From contig NZ_CP049885.1 of NCBI RefSeq assembly GCF_011303755.1, positions 62,001-126,000 on the forward strand: 64,000 nt of DNA, written 5' to 3'. Position 1 is the first letter of the stretch. Every line of letters starts with the position of its first letter. Source of the DNA: Acidovorax sp. HDW3. Its GTDB lineage: Bacteria; Pseudomonadota; Gammaproteobacteria; Burkholderiales; Burkholderiaceae_C. The notes under the pieces were generated by a model. It saw nothing but the letters and a program-made list of their open reading frames with translations, was not told the DNA's origin and ran no database searches. Positions 45,392 to 56,410 of this stretch are shown here, in pieces. The translations under genes and the position numbers were made by a program.

Positions 45392-46807
45392 TTATTTGGG
45401 CATTGCCTTGCGGCCCAATTCGGTCAGGCGGTATTGCTGTAGACGGCTGGTGGGTTTATGGGGCAGGGTGAGCTCAATTTTGGCCGTGGCGAGTAATGCT
45501 CTTATGATTTTGTTGAGCTGACCGGATATTTCTTTTTGCCCCAGTGCTTCAGAGATTTCACGCTTGCCCATGGGGGCCTTGGCCAAGGCCTGCAGGACGC
45601 GGACTTCCAGCGGAAGCTGTGACTCTGGCTGTGACTCTGGCTGTGACTCTGGCTGTGACTCTGGCTGTGACTCTGGCTGTGACTGGATAAAACTGGCCAT
45701 TACGCCACCAGCAAACTCCTCAATGGAGAAAGTAATTTCAGGATAGTCCTGTAAGGCTCGGCGTATGCGGATGAAGCCGCTGCCGTATTTTTCAATGGCA
45801 CGGGTCAGGTAAAAACCTTCGGCAACCAATTTGTTGCGCAGGCTGGAACGGTAGTTGTCAGCCTGAATATCAGCCAGGCTGATGCCGCCATAAAAAGTAC
45901 CGGGGCTAAAAATGGTGATGCGGTCGTCAAAAATTTTGATTTGGATGTCGCTTGGATCGGTATAGCTGCGATGCACCACAGCATTGAGCAATGCTTCGCG
46001 TAAAGCGGGCAAAGGATAGGCAAAGCGTTCCTTGCGCTCAATGCTGCCATCAAATTCAAACGCGACGCTGATGTGGGAAATGATGAAGGCCATCGCCTGT
46101 TCAACCACTTCAGGCAAGGTGTCGGTGAATTGCCGGTCGTCGATGATCATGCTCGGCGTTTTGAAGCGTCCGATGTGAACATGGTGGCGCAAGGGCTCAC
46201 TGGCAAACAGCAGCATGGCTGCCCAGGTGGGCTGGACGGTTTTGGTGACGTAGTTGAGTTTTTGCAGTGCTGCCAGTGGCGTACCTGCCTCCAGCGCAAA
46301 CCGCCCACTGGCGTTTATGCGCTGGATGAAGTTTTCTATCTTGGTGGGCGATAGGTCTGCCATGCTGTACTGGGGGGCGGGGTGGGCATCCCAGGAGATT
46401 TGCAGGGTCTGCAAATACAGATCGGAGATTTCATTCAGCGCCAGCGCGTGGTTGGCGCTGGCAATGCGCTTGTAATAACGCCCACGGGTATTGACGGGTT
46501 TGACCGGAAATTCCGCGACTTCAATGGCAACCACGGTTTTGCCGTCGATGGTGTGGGCTGTCAGCTCCGGAATCAGCGCAGGGCTGGTGGCTGATTTGAT
46601 CTGGCCCAGCCATTCGTTGAGGGTTTCCTTGCCCAGTGTCACGCCCTGCAACACACCTTTGTCGGTGATGCCCACCCACACAGTCCCGCCCCGGGTGTTG
46701 GCAAAGGCTACCAGTGCTTCAATCACTTCTTTCTGAAAAGAAGTTTTGAATTCAAGCTGGTCGCTTTCGCCTTGCTGGCATAGATTTTTAAAATCGACGG
46801 GGCCCAT
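45392..46807 (-). CDS. AlbA_2/Schlafen-domain ATP-binding protein
   Basis: This 471-residue protein has an N-terminal AlbA_2 (divergent AAA-4) domain: ESDQLEFKTSFQKEVIEALVAFANTRGGTVWVGITD. A HATPase-like part follows with LREALLNAVVHRSYTDPSDIQIKIFDDRITIFSPG. The C-terminus has SQPE units repeated about five times, then a winged helix (MGKREISEALGQ...). Such proteins are described as regulators; some Schlafen-like ones are tied to defence. It lies 4 bp after the FitB-like gene. The ATG at 46807 is preferred over the upstream TTG. Confidence 0.85.
   Translation of the reverse strand: MGPVDFKNLCQQGESDQLEFKTSFQKEVIEALVAFANTRGGTVWVGITDKGVLQGVTLGKETLNEWLGQIKSATSPALIPELTAHTIDGKTVVAIEVAEFPVKPVNTRGRYYKRIASANHALALNEISDLYLQTLQISWDAHPAPQYSMADLSPTKIENFIQRINASGRFALEAGTPLAALQKLNYVTKTVQPTWAAMLLFASEPLRHHVHIGRFKTPSMIIDDRQFTDTLPEVVEQAMAFIISHISVAFEFDGSIERKERFAYPLPALREALLNAVVHRSYTDPSDIQIKIFDDRITIFSPGTFYGGISLADIQADNYRSSLRNKLVAEGFYLTRAIEKYGSGFIRIRRALQDYPEITFSIEEFAGGVMASFIQSQPESQPESQPESQPESQPESQLPLEVRVLQALAKAPMGKREISEALGQKEISGQLNKIIRALLATAKIELTLPHKPTSRLQQYRLTELGRKAMPK
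45617..45686. repeat. 12-bp tandem repeat, about 5.8 units
   Basis: The unit CTGTGACTCTGG is repeated five times exactly and then partly (CTGTGACTGG). On the coding strand it gives Ser-Gln-Pro-Glu units. As 12 is a multiple of three, gain or loss of units keeps the frame. Confidence 0.95.
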
Positions 46808-46811
46808 GGTT

Positions 46812-47246
46812 TTAATGCGGTTGCCAGGGGTTGATGATTTCCAGGTTATCAATACCTTCAAAATCCTTGGTGTTGCGGGTGACGAGTGTTAAATTTGTTG
46901 TGAGGGCAATAGCGGCAATTTGGGCGTCTGCGGTGTCTATGGGTTTGCCGGCAAGCTGACGTTGGGCGCGTACCTGGGCATAGTGGGCAATGGCTGACCC
47001 ACTAAAGTCGAAGCAGCGCCCCAGAAAATCTTCTTCAAAAATTTGGCTGGCAGCTTCTGCCAAGGCATTGCGGCGCTTGCCTGGAGGCAAGAGAGCAATA
47101 CCCGCCAAAATCTCTGCATGGGTTATCGAGCTGGTGTATAGCTGGGTAGAGGTTTGCAGGGCAAACCAGCCTAATACCTGCGTGGCCGGCTGGGGCCGCA
47201 TGAGTTCAGACAGAACGTTGGTATTCAGAAGAAAACCTTTGCTCAT
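46812..47246 (-). CDS. PIN-domain toxin, FitB/VapC-like, first catalytic Asp replaced
   Basis: This 144-residue PIN protein resembles FitB/VapC ribonuclease toxins. The usual opening LLDTNVLSE reads LLNTNVLSE here: codon 8 (47223-47225 on the plus strand, ATT) is AAT, Asn. The other acidic residues are intact: E45 (THAEI), D104 and D107 (PIDTADAQIA). The first Asp binds the metal, so activity is doubtful. It overlaps the FitA-like gene by 4 bp. The pair sits inside the polysaccharide operon in the same direction. Confidence 0.9.
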   Translation of the reverse strand: MSKGFLLNTNVLSELMRPQPATQVLGWFALQTSTQLYTSSITHAEILAGIALLPPGKRRNALAEAASQIFEEDFLGRCFDFSGSAIAHYAQVRAQRQLAGKPIDTADAQIAAIALTTNLTLVTRNTKDFEGIDNLEIINPWQPH

Positions 47247-47500
47247 GGCTGTGCCAAATCCGGTAAAGCCCGTGCAGGGGGGCGCTCGGGCAGCGTAAGT
47301 TGGTCAGCCTCCAAGCCCTGAAAGCGTTGGCGGATGCGTTGTGCAAATTCACTGCCATTGAGTGCAGCACTGTCTGCAGCCAAAGCGTTTTGCAGGATGT
47401 TGCGCACTTCCTGCTCCATCGACACGCCATGGCGTGCGGCACGCAGGCGCAGGCTGGCTTTCAGGCCCGGCTCCAGGTTGCGAATGGTGATGCTGGTCAT
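47243..47500 (-). CDS. Antitoxin, FitA-like ribbon-helix-helix
   Basis: This 85-residue protein begins MTSITIRNLEPGLKASLRLR and AARHGVSMEQEVRNIL, a ribbon-helix-helix of the FitA/VapB family. The C-terminal tail would bind the toxin. The ATG at 47500 is used; a TTG at 47515 adds five residues without support. Overlap by 4 bp with the PIN gene fits the standard antitoxin-first layout and autoregulation. Confidence 0.88.
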   Translation of the reverse strand: MTSITIRNLEPGLKASLRLRAARHGVSMEQEVRNILQNALAADSAALNGSEFAQRIRQRFQGLEADQLTLPERPPARALPDLAQP

Positions 47501-47539
47501 GTCATTGGCCCTCAATTGATTGCAATGATTTCATTGTAA

Positions 47540-50381
<2,842 letters not shown>

Positions 50382-50418
50382 GGGTGGCAGGTGGTGATTT
50401 GGAAAAAGGGGGCTGGGG

Positions 50419-51489
50419 TCAGGCTGCACCCGTGCGGCCGCTTTTTTGAGCCAAGGCCTTCTTGGCGAATGCGACGCCAATACCGCTGAATAAGCCAAGC
50501 AACAAGCCCAGTACGGTCAGGAGTGATTTTTTGGGAGATATGGGTTTGGCCGGCTCCAGCAGTTGTCCGTCGATGCGGTACATGCCTATCGGCGCGGAGA
50601 GGTTTTGCCCCTGCAAGGCCACCAGTTTGGCCTGGGCCTCGCGCAGGCCGTCAACGAAGGCAGTTTCGTCCTCCCGGGCGCGCAACACGTCGATTTCTGC
50701 CCCCAGGGATCGGGTGCCACGGGCGTACAGGCCGGAGCCGTCGGCAAAGGAGGTGACGCTGTCTTGCTTGGGCAACTGGCCTACGGTCAGCTGTGGGGTC
50801 TGCTGGCCTACGGATTTGGCCACGCGCAGGGCTTCGCCCAGGCGTATTTCGCGGTCTTCGCGCAGTTTTTTGGCCAATGCCAGTTTTTCTGCGATGTCTT
50901 TTTCTGTGTTTTTGATGGTGGCATCAATCACCTTTTGGGCTTCTCCCGCCCAGCGCGCGCGCGCCGCATCTTGCACCTGGGTGAGGTAAGCATCCATCCA
51001 CTGCACGGCCAATTCGCCTGTGGGGGCCTGAATGGTTACGCTGTACAGCTGCCGCCCTTTTTTAGGGACGGGTTCTTTGACGTCGATGAGTTTTTTAATT
51101 CGCGCGGCGTACAAAGCGTTTTTGTCTAGTGCACCTTCGGGTTGTGTGTCCAGTGATGGCAGATAGGTTTTCTCAAAAAACTCATACCTGCCTGCATCGG
51201 AGTTCAGCTGGGCCAAGAACTGCGTGTATAGCTCGTCACCCGTCACCCATTTCAGCCCTGTGAGTGAAGTGCGTCCTTCGTTCACGCTCCCGTATTGGGT
51301 TACTAGAGGCGGCTCCAGGTACACGGAGGTTTCGTAGGTCTTGGGCAGCACCAGCGCCAGGGCGATGCCCACGCCTGCGCCCAACGCCGAGAGCCCGGCG
51401 ATGGGCTGCCAGCTGGCGCGCAGGGTTTCGTAGATGTCTGCCAGCGAGATTTCGTCGTCGTTTGGGGCGGGTTGATTGTTATTGGTCAT
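50419..51489 (-). CDS. wzz: Chain-length determinant protein (Wzz)
   Basis: This 356-residue protein has the EISLADIYETLRASWQPIAGLSALGAGVGIALALVLP first helix and a second membrane helix near 320-340 (LLTVLGLLLGLFSGIGVAF) preceded by SPKKS, the Pro-rich end typical of Wzz. The periplasmic part is rich in coiled-coil-like helices. It sets the modal O-antigen length. It is the first gene of the leftward operon. Confidence 0.92.
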   Translation of the reverse strand: MTNNNQPAPNDDEISLADIYETLRASWQPIAGLSALGAGVGIALALVLPKTYETSVYLEPPLVTQYGSVNEGRTSLTGLKWVTGDELYTQFLAQLNSDAGRYEFFEKTYLPSLDTQPEGALDKNALYAARIKKLIDVKEPVPKKGRQLYSVTIQAPTGELAVQWMDAYLTQVQDAARARWAGEAQKVIDATIKNTEKDIAEKLALAKKLREDREIRLGEALRVAKSVGQQTPQLTVGQLPKQDSVTSFADGSGLYARGTRSLGAEIDVLRAREDETAFVDGLREAQAKLVALQGQNLSAPIGMYRIDGQLLEPAKPISPKKSLLTVLGLLLGLFSGIGVAFAKKALAQKSGRTGAA

Positions 51490-51546
51490 GGGTAGGTCGG
51501 AAGGAGGTATCCAGCCAGGGGTTGATGACGCTTTGCACTATCCCAT

Positions 51547-51574
51547 ACACGCAAGCACTGAGTCATTTGCGTGT
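51547..51574. promoter_or_regulatory. Inverted repeat upstream of wzz
   Basis: ACACGCAA and TTGCGTGT are perfect complements around 12 bases, 57 bp upstream of the wzz start. The 220-bp gap between corA and wzz must hold the promoter of the long leftward operon. Operator or attenuator function is possible, not shown. Confidence 0.35.
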
Positions 51575-51709
51575 CAGATCAATGTCAGCAAATAGTGCGG
51601 GAGCGGTGCGTCTCGTTGCGAGATGGTTCGTGAGTGTTTGTAACTTTCGGCGGTTGCTTTGCCTGAGTGTACGGCACTTCCCTCCCCTGAACTAAGTAAT
51701 ACCCCTGAG

Positions 51710-52696
51710 CTACTTCAACCACCCCCGCTTGCGAAAGTACAACATCGGCACGATGGCGCTGGCCACCATGAGTGCGATGGCGTAGGCGTAGCCGTATTCC
51801 ATTTCCAGTTCTGGCATGAACTTGAAGTTCATGCCGTAAACGCTGGCGATCAGGGTGGGGGGCAGCAGGGCCACGCTGGCCACGGAGAAGATTTTGATGA
51901 TCTTGTTTTGGTTGATATTGATGAAGCCGACGGTGGCGTCCATCAAAAAATTGATTTTGTCAAACAGAAAAGCCGTATGGCTGTCCAGCGATTCAATATC
52001 ACGCAAAATCTGGCGCGCTTCTTCAAACTGCTCGGCGTTGAGCATTTTACTGCGCATCATGAAGCTGACGGCACGGCGCGTGTCCATCACGTTGCGGCGG
52101 ATGCGACCGTTCAAGTCCTCTTGGCGCGCGATGGCGCCCAGCACCTCGCTGGCCAGAGCGTCGGTCACGTCGCCTGAGAGCACTTGTTTGCTGGCTTTTT
52201 CCAGCTCGTCGTAAATGCCTTCGAGCGCGTCGGCAGAATATTCGGCGTCGCCGTCGAAAAGTTTCAGCAACACCTGGCGCGCGTCTGTAATTAAACCAGG
52301 GGCGCGGCGTGCGCGCAGGCGCAGCAGGCGAAATACGGGCACGTCTTCGTCGTGGATCGAAAAAAGCACGCCCTTGCTTTTTAAGTCGTCGTTGACCAGG
52401 TTCAGAATAAACGCCACACGCACGCCGCGCGGGTGTTCGTGGTCATCAATCAAAAAATCGCTGCGAATATGCAATTCGCCGTTGTCTTCTTCGTAGAAGC
52501 GCGCTGATTCTTCAATGTCCTCATCCATGGCATCGTCGGGAATCGACAGGCCATAGTGCTGTTTGATCCAGCGTTTTTCTTCGGGCGTGGGTGATTCTAA
52601 ATCGACCCAAATGGGCTGGAATTGGGCCAATTCTTCCAGCGATTCAATTTCTTCTTGTACCAGGCGGCCATTGGCGAGCGAAAAGATGTTGAGCAT
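51710..52696 (-). CDS. corA: Magnesium/cobalt transporter CorA
   Basis: This 328-residue protein has the long cytosolic alpha-helical funnel and two C-terminal membrane helices with the YGMNF signature (SVYGMNFKFMPELE) between them. It forms a pentameric Mg2+ channel. It is a single gene between the tsaB group and the O-antigen operon. Confidence 0.94.
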   Translation of the reverse strand: MLNIFSLANGRLVQEEIESLEELAQFQPIWVDLESPTPEEKRWIKQHYGLSIPDDAMDEDIEESARFYEEDNGELHIRSDFLIDDHEHPRGVRVAFILNLVNDDLKSKGVLFSIHDEDVPVFRLLRLRARRAPGLITDARQVLLKLFDGDAEYSADALEGIYDELEKASKQVLSGDVTDALASEVLGAIARQEDLNGRIRRNVMDTRRAVSFMMRSKMLNAEQFEEARQILRDIESLDSHTAFLFDKINFLMDATVGFININQNKIIKIFSVASVALLPPTLIASVYGMNFKFMPELEMEYGYAYAIALMVASAIVPMLYFRKRGWLK

Positions 52697-52873
52697 GGCT
52701 GCTCACTCCTTGGGGGTGGGGGCGACGGGGGGCGAAAGAAAGGTGGGGGTGCTTTCAGCGCCTCGCTGCAGGCCAGGCACTGAAAGCTACCGACTGGGGT
52801 AGGGTTCCAAGAGGGTTCTCCAATGACAGAAGCGGCAAATTATCGCACCGCAACATAGGCGCTGCTGGTGCTG

Positions 52874-52931
52874 GTTTTGCTATCGTTTTAATAGCTATTC
52901 ACGCTTGTCTGGTAAGCGTAAACGGCCATTT
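52874..52931 (+). repeat. Dispersed short repeat, copy 8
   Basis: TTTTAATAGCTATTCACGCT, then TGTCTGGTAAGCGTAAACGG and CCATTTTTA match the repeat well. It touches the 3' end of the uracil-DNA-glycosylase-like gene. Confidence 0.85.
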
Positions 52932-53666
52932 TTAATCTTTGTTGACGCTGCCCGCCAGGCTGTGGGCGCGGCACAGGTCGGCCCAGGCGGCGGCTTTGTG
53001 GGCGGGTGCGCGCAGCAGGTGTTGCGGGGCGTAGCTCACGACCACGGTCACGCCCCCGGGGCCGCTTTGTGGGCTGGCGCGCAGCCGCCCCAGCGGCGCC
53101 TGGCCGCCCAGTGCCAGGCGCGCTGCCGGCAGGCCCAGGGCCAGCACCACTGTGGGCTGGGTGTGCTGCAGGACGTCGGGCAGGCCCAGGCTGGCGCCGG
53201 GCTGGCCCGCTGCCAGTACCGGGGCGATGAAGACCTGCGGGTTGTGCTGCAGGCGCAGGGCGCGCAGCATTTGGTCGAGCAGGGCGCCGGCGCTGTCGGT
53301 CAGGGGCGCTTGCGCTTGTGTGCATTCGGCCAGCACCAGCCAGCGGGGCTGGCCCGGCTGGGCCGCTGCCTGGGGGTAGGCGGCCAGGGCGGGGGCCAGG
53401 GCCCAGCCGCTGGTGGCGGTGCTGGCGCCAGTAGCGCTGGTGGCATGGGCCGGGGCGGCGCCATGCGGGGTGGGGCGCGTGGCGGCGGCGGGGGGCGCTA
53501 CGGGTGCGGCGGCAGCCGGGGTGGCTGGTGGGCGTGCGGCCCGCTGAGCGGTGGTAGCGGCTGCGGCAGCCACAGGCGTAGGCACAGGGGTTTGGGGTGC
53601 TTGCCACAGGGTGATGCCCATTTCCTTGAGCATTTCGCGCTGGCGGGGGTCGAGGTTCAGGGCCAT
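52932..53666 (-). CDS. Uracil-DNA glycosylase-like protein, catalytic motifs degenerate
   Basis: This 244-residue protein has an Ala/Pro-rich middle part (about 25-95) and a C-terminal part resembling family 4 uracil-DNA glycosylases: SAGALLDQMLRAL, VVLALGLPAARLAL and SYAPQHLLRAPAHKAAAWADL. In active enzymes the first motif has GEAPG and the last THPAY-like His; here they read AECTQ and SYAP. So it may lack activity. It follows rimI with a 10-bp overlap in the tsaB-rimI operon. A repeat abuts its stop codon. Confidence 0.7.
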   Translation of the reverse strand: MALNLDPRQREMLKEMGITLWQAPQTPVPTPVAAAAATTAQRAARPPATPAAAAPVAPPAAATRPTPHGAAPAHATSATGASTATSGWALAPALAAYPQAAAQPGQPRWLVLAECTQAQAPLTDSAGALLDQMLRALRLQHNPQVFIAPVLAAGQPGASLGLPDVLQHTQPTVVLALGLPAARLALGGQAPLGRLRASPQSGPGGVTVVVSYAPQHLLRAPAHKAAAWADLCRAHSLAGSVNKD

Positions 53667-54139
53667 AGGGGCAGTTGCATGACGATGGCGTCTTCGCGCG
53701 CGCCGTCGGCGGCGGGGTAGTAGCGTTTGCGCAGGCCGACGCGTTGGTAGCCGTGGGCGGTGTAGATGGACAGGGCGCGCGCGTTGCTGGTGCGCACTTC
53801 CAGCCACAGGCATTGTGCCTGCTCGCTGCGCGCCCACAGGGCGAGGTGCTCGAGCAGCACGCGCGCCCAGCCCTGGCCCTGGTGCGTCGGGGCGACGGTG
53901 ATGTTGAGCAGGTGCGCTTCTTGCACGCCGCGCATGGCGATGGTGTAGCCCAGCAGGTGGTTGTCGGCCCACAGCAGCTGGCAGTGGTAGCCGCTGGCCA
54001 GGGCGTCGATGAAGTTGCCGCGCGACCAGGGGTGGCTGTAGGCCTGCTGCTCGACTTCCAGCAGCGCGTCGAGCGTGTTCAGCGACAGCGCCTCCCAGCG
54101 CAGGGCCAGCGTGGGTGCGGGTGCAGGCGCAAAGCTCAT
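53657..54139 (-). CDS. rimI: Ribosomal protein S18 alanine N-acetyltransferase
   Basis: This 160-residue GNAT enzyme has HPWSRGNFIDAL, LLNITVAPTHQGQGWARVLL (acetyl-CoA loop, with GQGWA in place of RGxGxA) and EVRTSNARALSIYTAHGYQRVGLRKRYY. The ATG at 54139 gives an ATGA overlap with tsaB; the 98 upstream residues of the longer frame are antisense-like. RimI acetylates the N-terminus of S18. Confidence 0.92.
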   Translation of the reverse strand: MSFAPAPAPTLALRWEALSLNTLDALLEVEQQAYSHPWSRGNFIDALASGYHCQLLWADNHLLGYTIAMRGVQEAHLLNITVAPTHQGQGWARVLLEHLALWARSEQAQCLWLEVRTSNARALSIYTAHGYQRVGLRKRYYPAADGAREDAIVMQLPLWP

Positions 54140-54837
54140 GCGCCGGCCTGTGCCGCCTGGCGCGCGGCGGCGCGCTCGGCCGTGGTTTGCGCCACCTTGT
54201 CGCGCACGTACAGCGGCAGGGCTTGGTCGGCGGGCTGGGCCGCGCCAGCGGCGAGCAGCGCCGGTGCCAGGCGCAGTAGGGCCTGGGCGCTGGGCAGGAC
54301 GGCCAGCGGCGCCTGGGGGGCGCTGGGCAGGCGCGTTCCGTAGGCGGGGGCGGCGTTGCCGGCGATGACAAAGCCGGCGGGCAGCGCCAGCGCCTCGGGC
54401 GCGCACAGGGCGCATTCGGCCAGCGCCTGCCATTGCCCTTGGGCGCCATCCCAGCGGTAGGGGGCGTGGTAGACCTCGTCCATGCGCGCGTCGAGCACCG
54501 CCAGCACCTCGGTGGCGCCGTGCGTGGCGCGGGCTTCTTCGGCCACGGCGAGCAGGGTGTCGATGGCCAGCACCGGGCGCTGCGCGCCCCAGGCCAGCCC
54601 CTGGGCCACGGCGCAGGCGGTGCGCAGCCCGGTGAACGAGCCCGGCCCCCGGCCAAAGACGATGGCGTCGAGCGCTTCCAGCGTCAGCCCGGCCTGCTGC
54701 AGCAAATCCAAAATCGCCGGAATCAGGCGGGCCGAGGACTGCGCGCCGCCCGGCCCGCTGTACTGCCAGACCTGCGTGCCGTGCTGGACGGCGATGGAGA
54801 GCGGGTCGGTGCTGGTGTCAAAGGCAAGCAGTTTCAT
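54136..54837 (-). CDS. tsaB: tRNA t6A synthesis protein TsaB
   Basis: This 233-residue protein has LLAFDTSTDPLSIAV and IVFGRGPGSFTGLRTACAVAQGLAW, the TsaB signature. TsaB is the scaffold that binds TsaD for threonylcarbamoyl transfer to tRNA A37. It starts the tsaB-rimI-UDG-like operon and is divergent from dacB (57 bp). tsaC is also in this window (59330). Confidence 0.94.
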   Translation of the reverse strand: MKLLAFDTSTDPLSIAVQHGTQVWQYSGPGGAQSSARLIPAILDLLQQAGLTLEALDAIVFGRGPGSFTGLRTACAVAQGLAWGAQRPVLAIDTLLAVAEEARATHGATEVLAVLDARMDEVYHAPYRWDGAQGQWQALAECALCAPEALALPAGFVIAGNAAPAYGTRLPSAPQAPLAVLPSAQALLRLAPALLAAGAAQPADQALPLYVRDKVAQTTAERAAARQAAQAGA

Positions 54838-54894
54838 GGTGGGCAGGTCAGGGCAAGGCCGGGATTATCGGGCGCCGGCATAGACTCGGCGCCC

Positions 54895-56319
54895 ATGTCC
54901 TTATTGCAAGCTGTGGTGCGGGCGGCGCTGGGCGCCGGTATGTTCTTCTGGGTGGCCCTGGCGGGCGCGGCAGCGCTGCCGCCGCCGGTGCAGGCGGCGC
55001 TCGAACGCGCCAGGCTGGCGCCGCAGGCGCTGGCGCTGTGGCTGGCGCCGGCTGCAGACCCGCAGGCGCCGCCGCGCCTGGCCTGGCGCGCGCAAGAGGC
55101 GATGAACCCGGCCTCGGTCATGAAACTCGTCACCACCTGGGCGGCGCTCGATCAACTCGGGCCGGCCTACACCTGGCAGACGCCGGTGTACCTCGACGGG
55201 CGCATCGAGGGCACGCGCCTGCAGGGCAACGTCTATATCCAGGGCCGGGGCGACCCCAAGCTGGTGCTCGAACGCCTGTGGCTGCTGCTGCGCCGCCTGC
55301 AGGCGCAGGGCGTGCAGCAGATTGCCGGCGACATCGTGCTCGACCGCAGCGCCTTCAGCCTGCCGGCGCACGACCCGGGCGCGTTTGACGGCGAGCCGCA
55401 GCGCGCCTACAACGTGGCGCCCGATGCGCTGCTCGTCAACTACCAGGCGCTGGTGCTCAGCTTCGTGCCCGACAGCCGCGCCGGCCTGGTGCGCGTGAGC
55501 GCCGAGCCGCCGCTGGCCGGGCTGCAGCTGCCCGCCAGCCTGCCCCTGGCGCCGGCGGGCACGGCCTGTGGCGACTGGCGCGCCCATTTGCAGCTGGACG
55601 TGGGCGATGGCCAGCGCCTGCGTTTTGCCGGCAGCTACCCGGCCAGTTGCAGCGAGCGCAGCTGGGCCCTGGCGCTGCCTGAGCCGCAGACCTTTGCCGC
55701 CCGCGCCGTGCAGGGCATGTGGCAGGCCCTGGGCGGGCAGCTCACGGGCCAGGTGCGCGAGGGGCGTGTGCCGGCGGGCCTGCAGCCGGCGTTCAGCCAG
55801 GCTTCACCGCCGCTGGCCGAGGTGCTGCGCGACATCAACAAGTACAGCAACAACGTCATGACGCAGCAGCTGCTGCTGACCCTGGGGCTGGAGCGGGGCG
55901 CGGGCGGCAGTTTCGAGGCCGGGCGCGCGGTGGTCGAGCGCAGCTGGCGCGCGGCCCTGGGCGAGGCGCCGCTGCCGGTGCTCGACAACGGCGCCGGCCT
56001 GAGCCGCGAGGCGCGCATCAGCGCCGAGGCCCTGGGGCGCATGTTGCAGCGCGCCTGGGCGGCGCCTTTCATGCCGGAGTATGTGGCGTCGCTGCCCATC
56101 GTCGGCGTTGATGGCACGCTGCGGCGCAACACCAGCCGCGCCGCCGGCCAGGCGCACCTCAAAACCGGCAGCCTGCGCGACGTCATGGCGCTGGCCGGCT
56201 ACGTCGATGGCGCCGACGGCCAGCGCTGGGTGCTGGTGGCGCTGGTGAACCACGCCAACGCGGCGGCGGCGCGGCCGGTGCTTGATGCGGCCCTGGAGTG
56301 GGCGCAGCAAAGCTGGTAG
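54895..56319 (+). CDS. dacB: D-alanyl-D-alanine carboxypeptidase/endopeptidase (PBP4)
   Basis: This 474-residue penicillin-binding protein has a signal sequence (VVRAALGAGMFFWVALAGAAA), the SxxK motif in PASVMKLVTTWAAL, SxN in KYSNNVMTQQ and KTG in LKTGSLRDV. It trims or cleaves peptidoglycan cross-links in the periplasm. The ATG at 54895 starts the signal peptide; the longer frame is antisense to tsaB. Confidence 0.93.
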   Translation: MSLLQAVVRAALGAGMFFWVALAGAAALPPPVQAALERARLAPQALALWLAPAADPQAPPRLAWRAQEAMNPASVMKLVTTWAALDQLGPAYTWQTPVYLDGRIEGTRLQGNVYIQGRGDPKLVLERLWLLLRRLQAQGVQQIAGDIVLDRSAFSLPAHDPGAFDGEPQRAYNVAPDALLVNYQALVLSFVPDSRAGLVRVSAEPPLAGLQLPASLPLAPAGTACGDWRAHLQLDVGDGQRLRFAGSYPASCSERSWALALPEPQTFAARAVQGMWQALGGQLTGQVREGRVPAGLQPAFSQASPPLAEVLRDINKYSNNVMTQQLLLTLGLERGAGGSFEAGRAVVERSWRAALGEAPLPVLDNGAGLSREARISAEALGRMLQRAWAAPFMPEYVASLPIVGVDGTLRRNTSRAAGQAHLKTGSLRDVMALAGYVDGADGQRWVLVALVNHANAAAARPVLDAALEWAQQSW

Positions 56320-56410
56320 TTGTCGAGGGTTTTTACCAGGGTGACATCGGCCTGAAATTACTTTGTTTACAAACGAAAATTCGCCCTCTCTCTCCGAACA
56401 GGATTCCCCG

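Noticed and set aside
45617..45686. Possible CRISPR array
   Set aside because: The 12-bp units are directly adjacent, without spacers, and encode SQPE in frame.
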